Shown here one piece after another: positions 6,444 to 11,302 of a stretch of DNA of 11,302 nt. Numbering within the stretch: the first letter of the stretch is position 1; each line of letters starts with the position of its first letter. The translations under genes were made by a program, and so were the position numbers. The stretch comes from an uncultured Eubacteriales bacterium (GTDB taxonomy: Bacteria; Bacillota; Clostridia; Oscillospirales; CAG-272), in contig CAKSNQ010000044.1 of the NCBI GenBank assembly GCA_934476315.1, positions 1-11,302 on the forward strand, written 5' to 3'. The notes beneath the pieces were generated by a model. That model ran no database searches. It was not told the origin of the DNA and worked only from the letters and a program-made list of their open reading frames with translations.

Positions 6444-9254
6444 TCAGTTTTCCAGAATATGCAGGCAACGGGCGCAGAGGAAGCCTGCCTCTCCGTTGTC
6501 GTCGGTGGTCATCTTGCCGTCCGTCGTGTACATCCAGCAACGGTCGCACTTGCATCCGTCCGCGCCGCTGACCAGCACGCCGATGCCCGACGTGGTCTCG
6601 TTAAAGGCGTCCGCAGGCGCCTTGCCGCGCGTCACAGTGACACCGGAGACGATGAACACGGTCTTGAGCGTCTCGCCGAACGAGCAGAGCAAATCGTACT
6701 GTCCCTCGTCCTCGGTAAAGATCTCGACTTTGGCGTCCAGCGACTTGCCGATCTTCTTGTCGGCGCGCGCCAGCTCCAGTGCCTTCATCACGTCGTCGCG
6801 CAGGTCGAACAGATGGTTCCAGTGCTCCTCGATGCCCGAGAAGGTCAGCGCGCTGTCAAACGCGGGCATATCGTTGAGGAACACGCTCTCGCGCTTATCG
6901 CCGGCGGCGTGCGGCATGACCTGCCAGATCTCCTCGGCGGTGAACGCGAGGAGCGGCGCCATCAGGCGCACCATGGCGGAAAGCACCCGGTACATGGTCG
7001 TCTGTGCGGCGCGGCGGGCGGGCGAGTCGGGGCGCTCGGTATACACACGATCCTTGGTGATGTCCACATACAGCTTGGACATATCGGTCGTGCAGAAGTT
7101 GGTCAGATCGTGATAGATGACATGGAAGTTGAAGCGGTCATACGCCTCGCGGCAGCTTGCCGTCAGCTCATTGACCCGCGCGAGCGCCCACTTGTCGATC
7201 TCATGGAGCGCGTCTGTGGGAACGCAGTCGCGATCCGGGTCGAAATCGTTCAGATTTGCCAAGAGGATTCGCGCGGTATTGCGGATTTTACGGTACGCCT
7301 CGGAGAGTTGCTTGAGGATGGCGTCCGACACGCGGACATCCACCTGATAGTCCGCCGAAGCCACCCACAGGCGGATGATCTCCGCGCCGAACTTGGGGAT
7401 AATCTCATCCGGCGTCACGCTGTTGCCCAGCGACTTGTGCATGGCTCTGCCCTGCCCGTCCACGACCCAGCCGTGCGTGAGGACTGCCTTGTACGGTGCG
7501 CCCTCACCGCGCGCGCCAACCGCCGTCAGAAGCGAGGACTGGAACCATCCGCGGTACTGGTCCGCGCCCTCCAGGTACAGATCCGCCACATCGGGCAGCC
7601 CGGGGTCCTGTTCCAGCACGGCGAAATGCGACGAGCCGGAGTCAAACCAGCCGTCCAGCGTATTCTGTTCCTTGATAAAATGCTTGCCGCCGCACTTGGG
7701 GCAGGTAAAGCCCTCGGGGAGCAGCTCCGCGGCGTCCTTCTCAAACCAGCAGTTGGAGCCGTGCTCGCCGAAGAGCGCCGACACGCGGTCGATGGTCTCA
7801 TCGGTGCAAATGGTCTCCTTGCAATCGGCGCAATAGAACACGGGAATCGGCAGACCCCAGTGTCTCTGACGCGAAATGCACCAGTCGGCACGCTCGCAGA
7901 TCATCTGTTTCATGCGCTCGCCGCCCCACTCGGGCATCCACTGCACGTTGTCACACGCGCGGACCGCCTCGTCCTTGAAAGCATCAACCGAGCAGAACCA
8001 CTGAGGGGTTGCGCGGAAGATGATCGGCGACTTGCACCGCCAGCAGTGCGGGTATTCGTGTTCAAACTCGCGGGAGGCGAACAGCGCCCCGGAATCCTTC
8101 AGGTCGGCGAGGATGGTAGCGTTGGAATCCGCGTAGTACTGCCCCGCGAACTTGCCCGCCTCCTCGGTCTGGTAGCCGCGGTCATCGACGGGAACCACGA
8201 TCTTGATTCCGTAGCGGCAGGTGGTGAGGTAGTCGTCCGCGCCAAAGCCGCCGGCGGTATGGACGCATCCGGTACCCGTGTCCATGGTGACGTAATCGGC
8301 GACGGCAATGAGGGATTCCCGATCGAGGAACGGATGCTGTGCCGTCATGAATTCCAGCTCCTTGCCGGCAAAGGTCGCCAGCACCTCATAATTCTCCACG
8401 CCGCCCTCGTGCATGGTGTTCTCGCACAGGGCGCGGGCGACGATATAGTTTTCCCCGTTCTCCGCGCGGACGACGACGTATTGCTCATCGGGGTTGAGCG
8501 CGATGAGCTGGTTGCCGGGGAGCGTCCACGTCGTGGTCGTCCAGATGATAAAGTAGGTGTTGGCGGGGTCGCACACGCCCGCCAGCTTGCCGCGGTCGTC
8601 CTTGACGCGGAACTTGACGTAGATGGAGGTACAGGTATCGGTCTGATATTCAATCTCCGCCTCGGCGAGCGCCGTCTCGTCCTTGGGGCACCAGTAGACC
8701 GGCTTCAGTCCCTTATAGATATAGCCCTTGCGGAACATATCGCCGAACACGCGGACCTCGCGCGCCTCGAATTTCGGATCCATCGTCCGGTACGGGTGCG
8801 CCCAGTCGCCCGTCACGCCCAGCCGGATGAACTGCTCTCTTTGCACATTGATGAAATTCTGCGCGAACTCATGGCAGGCGGAGCGGAACTCGGGAATGCT
8901 CATTGCCTTGCGGTTGAGCTTGTTTTGCTTGATGATCGCCGACTCGATGGGCATGCCGTGGTTGTCCCAGCCGGGCGTGTAGGGGACGCGGTAACCGCTC
9001 ATGCTCTTGGATTTGTTGATGAAATCCTTGAGAATTTTGTTCATCGCCGTGCCCATGTGGATCTTTCCGTTGGAAAAGGGGGGACCGTCGTGCAGAACGT
9101 ACAGCGGCTTGTCGCGGTTGTTGTCCAGCATGCGCGCGTACAGATCAATCGACTGCCAGTATTCCAGCATTTTCGGCTCCCTTTGCGGGAGGTTCGCCCG
9201 CATCTCAAAGGGAGTTGAGGGCAGGTTCAGCGTGTTTGTATAGTCCTTTGCCAT
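6444..9254 (-). CDS. ileS: Isoleucyl-tRNA synthetase
   Basis: This class I synthetase charges tRNA-Ile; 936 residues is a full-length bacterial form. It opens with TLNLPSTPFEMRANLPQREP, then DGPPFSNG with the HIGH-box variant HMGT (66-69) and PGWDNHGMPIE. The editing insert shows WTTTTWTLPGN and GTGCVHTAGGFGADD. GDWCISRQRHWGLPIPV follows. DGWFDSGSSH and EGADQYRGWFQSS lead to the KMSKS-box variant AMHKS (604-608). The DIRxS-like VDVRVSDAILKQ starts the anticodon-binding part. Two zinc-type cysteine sets are present: Cys475/478 with Cys518/521, and Cys903/906 with Cys927/930 at the C-terminus. ATG 9254 has GGAG upstream and begins MAKDYTNTLNLP. Expression is controlled by the T-box leader just upstream. 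It heads the ileS-lspA-rluD-HAD run. Confidence 0.98.
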   Translation of the reverse strand: MAKDYTNTLNLPSTPFEMRANLPQREPKMLEYWQSIDLYARMLDNNRDKPLYVLHDGPPFSNGKIHMGTAMNKILKDFINKSKSMSGYRVPYTPGWDNHGMPIESAIIKQNKLNRKAMSIPEFRSACHEFAQNFINVQREQFIRLGVTGDWAHPYRTMDPKFEAREVRVFGDMFRKGYIYKGLKPVYWCPKDETALAEAEIEYQTDTCTSIYVKFRVKDDRGKLAGVCDPANTYFIIWTTTTWTLPGNQLIALNPDEQYVVVRAENGENYIVARALCENTMHEGGVENYEVLATFAGKELEFMTAQHPFLDRESLIAVADYVTMDTGTGCVHTAGGFGADDYLTTCRYGIKIVVPVDDRGYQTEEAGKFAGQYYADSNATILADLKDSGALFASREFEHEYPHCWRCKSPIIFRATPQWFCSVDAFKDEAVRACDNVQWMPEWGGERMKQMICERADWCISRQRHWGLPIPVFYCADCKETICTDETIDRVSALFGEHGSNCWFEKDAAELLPEGFTCPKCGGKHFIKEQNTLDGWFDSGSSHFAVLEQDPGLPDVADLYLEGADQYRGWFQSSLLTAVGARGEGAPYKAVLTHGWVVDGQGRAMHKSLGNSVTPDEIIPKFGAEIIRLWVASADYQVDVRVSDAILKQLSEAYRKIRNTARILLANLNDFDPDRDCVPTDALHEIDKWALARVNELTASCREAYDRFNFHVIYHDLTNFCTTDMSKLYVDITKDRVYTERPDSPARRAAQTTMYRVLSAMVRLMAPLLAFTAEEIWQVMPHAAGDKRESVFLNDMPAFDSALTFSGIEEHWNHLFDLRDDVMKALELARADKKIGKSLDAKVEIFTEDEGQYDLLCSFGETLKTVFIVSGVTVTRGKAPADAFNETTSGIGVLVSGADGCKCDRCWMYTTDGKMTTDDNGEAGFLCARCLHILEN

Positions 9255-9290
9255 ACATGTTTCTCCTTTATTTCCGATAAATATTTCCAT

Positions 9291-9327
9291 AAAAAAACCG
9301 CCGCACAGTCCTCTGACTGTGAGACGG
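9291..9327 (-). terminator. T-box regulatory terminator
   Basis: On the minus strand, CACAGTC (9321-9315) pairs with GACTGTG (9310-9304) around AGAG. CCG/CGG extends the stem and TTTTTTT follows (9297-9291). The bases overlap the GGTACCGCGG antiterminator strand (ACCGC 9338-9334 can pair with GCGGT 9301-9297), which is the exclusive-pairing arrangement expected for T-box attenuation. Confidence 0.9.
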
Positions 9328-9577
9328 AAAACCGCGGTACCACTCACCTTGCGCCCGCGCCGGTCGGCGGGGGATCGCCACTCTGACGACCGCCGCCGCT
9401 CTCGCGGGGGGCGTATCGCCTTCGCCTTAACGCGACGCCACGGGCAAGCCTACCCGCGCGCATGCGCCTCAGCCGCCGGCTCAAAAGGGATGCCCGGACG
9501 CCTACTCCCCGCGCGGCTCTCACCTGCCCGCGCTCTCTGTGCGTTTTCGCACGTCCTGCTTCTTTTTCACAGCCTCT
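9291..9577 (-). promoter_or_regulatory. T-box riboswitch, isoleucine-specific, upstream of ileS
   Basis: On the minus strand, the conserved T-box sequence AAGGTGAGTGGTACCGCGG occupies 9350-9332. It contains the bulge that pairs with the free 3' end of uncharged tRNA. About 290 bases of GC-rich leader lie between the promoter and ileS, as expected for Stem I to antiterminator. An AGAGAG motif near 9537 fits the kink-turn of Stem I. An ATC triplet (9491-9489), just before TGAGC, is the likely specifier codon, which is Ile. When tRNA-Ile is uncharged, the antiterminator forms and transcription continues into ileS. Otherwise the terminator at 9327-9291 stops it. The class is certain from the T-box and the gene. 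The exact specifier position is inferred. Confidence 0.95.
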
Positions 9578-9583
9578 GCCCGT

Positions 9584-9612
9584 ATTCTAACACAAAAGTG
9601 CCCGCTTGTCAA
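9584..9612 (-). promoter_or_regulatory. Sigma-A promoter of the ileS operon
   Basis: On the minus strand, a perfect TTGACA (9612-9607), a 17-base spacer and TAGAAT (9589-9584) put the start near 9577, at the beginning of the T-box leader. No other strong minus-strand promoter was seen upstream of the operon. Confidence 0.9.
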
Positions 9613-9683
9613 CGCCGCGAGCAAATTTTTACGACTTTTTCACATTTTACCGACGGTTTGCGCGAAAAAATCAAAAAAGTCCC

Positions 9684-9712
9684 TTGCCAAGGGTGGGCGG
9701 GGAGTGTATAAT
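9684..9712 (+). promoter_or_regulatory. Sigma-A promoter of mscL
   Basis: TTGCCA (9684-9689), a 17-base spacer and a consensus TATAAT (9707-9712) point right, about 70 bases from the back-to-back ileS promoter. The ribosome site AAGGAGG (9738-9744) lies 10 bases before the ATG at 9755. Confidence 0.88.
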
Positions 9713-9754
9713 ATTCTTGTCACAAACCGATATGACCAAGGAGGAATATTCAAA

Positions 9755-10300
9755 ATGGGCAAAAGCAAAAAGAAAAGTACATTTTTCAAGGATTTCAAGG
9801 CGTTCATTTCGCGCGGAAACGTCATGGACATGGCGGTCGGTGTTGTCATCGGCGCCTCGTTCGGTAAGATTGTGTCGGGGCTGGTCAACTACATTCTCAA
9901 CCCCGTCATCGGGCTGTTTATCAAATCGGGCAGTCTGGACGGGCTGAAAACCGTTATCACCCCTGCGGATGAAGCGGCGGGCGTCGCCGAGGTTGCCATT
10001 CTCTGGGGCACGTGGCTTCAGACCATTCTTGATTTTCTGATCACCGCGCTGTGCGTGTTCGTCATTCTCCGTGTCTTTGTCAAGACCAAGGCAGCCATTG
10101 AAAACAAGCTGAACGAGGAAGCGCTTGCCAAAGCCAAGGCGGACGCCGAAGCCGCCGAGCTGGAGAAGAAGCAGAAAGAGGAAGCGGACGCCGAGGCGCA
10201 TCGTGCGCTGGAGGAGAAGCAGGCGCGCCTGGAGGCGAGCACGCTTCAGCAGGAAGCGCTCCTTTCGGAGATCCGCGATTTGCTCCGCGACCGGAAGTAA
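9755..10300 (+). CDS. mscL: Large-conductance mechanosensitive channel, with long C-terminal helix
   Basis: MscL is a homopentameric membrane channel that opens under extreme tension and releases solutes during osmotic downshock. The 181 residues begin with a basic amphipathic stretch, then FKAFISRGNVMDMAVGVVIGASFGKIVSGLVN (about 14-45), the family hallmark containing the first membrane helix and the pore-lining glycines. The second helix is at about 86-110 (WLQTILDFLITALCVFVILRVF). The family is usually 120-150 residues. Here about 45 extra residues, 115-165, are nearly all Ala, Glu, Lys, Asp, Gln and Arg, which should form a long coiled coil. It ends with LSEIRDLLRDRK, the usual C-terminal bundle helix. 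The start is set by AAGGAGG. It is transcribed alone, away from ileS. Confidence 0.96.
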   Translation: MGKSKKKSTFFKDFKAFISRGNVMDMAVGVVIGASFGKIVSGLVNYILNPVIGLFIKSGSLDGLKTVITPADEAAGVAEVAILWGTWLQTILDFLITALCVFVILRVFVKTKAAIENKLNEEALAKAKADAEAAELEKKQKEEADAEAHRALEEKQARLEASTLQQEALLSEIRDLLRDRK

Positions 10301-10324
10301 TGTGGGGCGCGACGTGGGTACGAC

Positions 10325-10355
10325 GTGGGAAACTTTTTGGGAAAAAGTTTCCCAC
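10325..10355. repeat. 14-bp perfect hairpin after mscL
   Basis: GTGGGAAACTTTTT (10325-10338) and AAAAAGTTTCCCAC (10342-10355) are exact reverse complements around GGG. It begins 25 bases after the mscL stop. It is not followed by a T-run, and a separate terminator lies at 10408. I recall similar GGGAAACTTTTT palindromes scattered in intergenic DNA of gut Clostridia, so it may be a dispersed element. Confidence 0.75.
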
Positions 10356-10407
10356 ACCCTTCAAAAACTTTGATAGAGGGAATGGCTGTTCGACTTTAGG
10401 GTTCTAA

Positions 10408-10432
10408 AGGGGAGAGCTATCCCCTCTTTTTT
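10408..10432 (+). terminator. Rho-independent terminator of mscL
   Basis: AGGGGA (10408-10413) pairs with TCCCCT (10420-10425) around six bases, followed by CTTTTTT. It lies about 110 bases beyond the mscL stop. Confidence 0.8.
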
Positions 10433-10483
10433 AGTTTTATCGCTTTCGCCAAAGTTTTCGCTGTCCCTCTTTTAAGTTTTCGC

Positions 10484-10503
10484 CCGCCTTTTTCAAAAGG
10501 CGG
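10484..10503. repeat. 9-bp inverted repeat
   Basis: CCGCCTTTT (10484-10492) and AAAAGGCGG (10495-10503) are exact reverse complements with only TC between, so the innermost pairs must open to form the loop. It is the first of the palindromes in the repeat block. Confidence 0.65.
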
Positions 10504-10572
10504 TGGGGGCGGGGGGCAAAGCCCCGCGGCGCCGCCCGCAGGCGGCGAAACCTTGCGGCGTTTCTTTTTGGG

Positions 10573-10602
10573 ATTGTCCGCGGCGGGTACTGCCGCGGCA
10601 AT
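10573..10602. repeat. GC-rich hairpin with matching ends
   Basis: ATTG-T-CCGCGGC (10573-10584) pairs with GCCGCGG-CAAT (10592-10602) around a seven-base loop, leaving one bulged T. It lies in the repeat block without a T-run. Confidence 0.65.
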
Positions 10603-10639
10603 CGGTTTTCTTTGCGCCTGTGGTGTCAAAGAAAAAGCG

Positions 10640-10835
10640 GCTGAAAATGCTGAAATTGCAGGGAATAGCAGGTGCTTTTCGGTCGTTGTTGGCTTGTATT
10701 TTGGGTTAAAAGGCTTTCGTACAGGATGTGGGGGAAGAACCGGCTCAAGCGCCGCCGGTTGCTCCCCCCACGCCCTCCACTCCCCGGCTGGATGCGCGTC
10801 GCGCCGCAACGACGCGGCGCTTTGCGCATTGGGGA
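10640..10835. repeat. Direct repeat, copy A
   Basis: The copy starts around GCTGAAA (10640) and is clear from TTCGGTCG (10678), through GTTGG, CAGGATGTGGGG (about 10722-10733), a long hairpin at 10728-10769, and an almost exact 50-base end block (10786-10835) that includes GGCTGGATGCGCGTCGCGCC. Copy B matches these blocks in the same order and orientation about 464-468 bases downstream. Within the end block, GCGTCG can pair with CGACGC, or GCGCCGC with GCGGCGC, so two alternative hairpins compete. Confidence 0.8.
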
Positions 10836-10959
10836 GGGCGGCGCTCCCGCGCCGCTGACCCCTCCCCAGACCCCTCCCGGGGTTGCCGCGGTTCAGGAAG
10901 TTGGGCGCGGGGCGGTTCTCCCGCATCTCTCCCGGGATTCGCTGAAATATAGAAAGGTG

Positions 10960-10993
10960 GGCGAGGGGAAACTCCCGGCGAGTTTCCCTCGCC
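10960..10993. repeat. 14-bp hairpin with one bulge
   Basis: GGCGAGGGGAAACTC (10960-10974) pairs with GAGTTTCCCTCGCC (10980-10993) around CCGGC, with one extra G on the left arm. It lies between the two direct-repeat copies. Confidence 0.7.
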
Positions 10994-11052
10994 GCCGGAG
11001 ACAGCTTGACATGGGCTTTCGGCGCACAGCCATAGCCAAGGAGTGTGGGGAG

Positions 11053-11095
11053 GCGGGGAGAGGAACTTCGGCGTTTGAGATGGTCCTCTCCCCGC
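11053..11095. repeat. 12-bp perfect hairpin
   Basis: GCGGGGAGAGGA (11053-11064) is the exact reverse complement of TCCTCTCCCCGC (11084-11095), with a 19-base loop. It ends about eight bases before copy B of the direct repeat. AAAAA, not T, follows on the plus strand, so on the minus strand a T-run would precede the stem. Confidence 0.7.
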
Positions 11096-11102
11096 AAAAA
11101 CC

Positions 11103-11302
11103 GCTGAAAGAATGTTGTTTTGCTGTGTGGAAAATTTAGATTTGTTTCGGTCGCTGTTGGTATGTACTTTTAGTTGAAATCTCCGGTGCAGGATGTGGGG
11201 GGAGAACCCCTCAAACGTCGGGGTTGCTCCCCCACACACCCCCTACTCCGTGGCTGGATGCGCGTCGCGCCGCAACGACGCGGCGCTTTGGCGCATTGGG
11301 GA
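11103..11302. repeat. Direct repeat, copy B (cut by window end)
   Basis: The same ordered blocks as copy A are found: GCTGAAA (11103), TTCGGTCG (11146), CAGGATGTGGGG (about 11189-11200), the long hairpin with different but still paired stem bases, and the GGCTGGATGCGCGTC block (11252 onward) ending at the window edge. One G is inserted near 11290-11291 relative to copy A, which would break any shared reading frame. Confidence 0.8.

Larger units (their letters stand above)
10433..11302. other. Gene-free, hairpin-rich repeat block
   Basis: These 870 bases contain open frames on both strands, but none has a ribosome site, a recognisable domain or a natural composition: the translations are proline-, arginine- and alanine-rich shadows of GC-rich DNA. 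What is present is a dense run of inverted repeats. Examples are GGGGC-AAA-GCCCC at 10513-10525, a GCGGCGCCGC palindrome at 10526-10535, and those listed separately. A direct repeat has one copy near 10640 and a second near 11103. It looks like dispersed intergenic repeat DNA rather than a gene remnant. The block runs to the window edge. Confidence 0.7.

Noticed and set aside
6294..9218. 974-codon open frame on the plus strand
   Set aside because: It lies fully antisense to ileS, has no recognisable domain, and its His/Arg/Val-rich composition is the usual result of reading a GC-rich gene backwards.
10553..10858. 101-codon plus-strand frame with a hydrophobic, lipoprotein-like start (LSAAGTAAAIGFLCACG)
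   Set aside because: It begins with TTG without a ribosome site, crosses the 10573 hairpin and repeat copy A, and turns into Arg/Ala-rich sequence typical of chance frames.
10417..11097. 226-codon open frame on the minus strand
   Set aside because: It reads through several perfect hairpins and a direct-repeat copy, has low-complexity Pro/Arg/Ala composition and no ribosome site, and the second repeat copy does not keep the frame.
10433..11302. CRISPR array
   Set aside because: There are only two copies, about 466 bases apart and ~200 bases long, with no regular short spacers and no cas genes.

Overview
The window looks like a chromosomal segment of a GC-rich, spore-forming member of the Clostridia, most likely an Oscillospiraceae/Ruminococcaceae-type gut Firmicute. 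The grounds are a SpoVT-type sporulation regulator, a T-box riboswitch in front of isoleucyl-tRNA synthetase, strong Shine-Dalgarno sequences (GGAGG/AAGGAG), sigma-A promoters of the TTGACA/TATAAT type, and an ileS-lspA-rluD gene order known from Firmicutes. This placement is inferred; no taxonomic marker gene is present.

Left part, plus strand (1-3575). A spoVT fragment lacks the first half of its DNA-binding domain. It is followed by a cluster of hairpins and terminators. Next come a small membrane-anchored protein with its own promoter, a GC-rich non-coding stretch that folds like a rod-shaped RNA and ends in a clear terminator, and a promoter driving a 12-helix MFS transporter followed by a small lipoprotein.

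Middle, minus strand (3799-9612). A compact operon is read right to left: a sigma-A promoter (TTGACA-17-TAGAAT), an isoleucine T-box leader, ileS, lspA, an RluD-family pseudouridine synthase, and a Cof-type HAD phosphatase at the end. Uncharged tRNA-Ile should therefore raise expression of ileS and, by read-through, of the lipoprotein signal peptidase and the genes behind it. Long hairpins separate this operon from the converging lipoprotein gene.

Right part (9684-11302). Divergent from ileS lies mscL with its own promoter and an unusually long charged C-terminal helix, followed by a 14-bp hairpin and a terminator. The last ~870 bases hold no believable gene. They are packed with perfect inverted repeats and contain a direct repeat of roughly 200 bases (second copy cut by the window end). 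One stem in this repeat differs between the copies but stays paired in both.

Most of the window is ordinary housekeeping DNA. The least explained parts are the candidate structured RNA at about 1550-1739, the hairpin-rich repeat block at 10433-11302, and the foreign-looking first 60 bases. I saw no defence system, transposase, CRISPR array, tRNA or rRNA.
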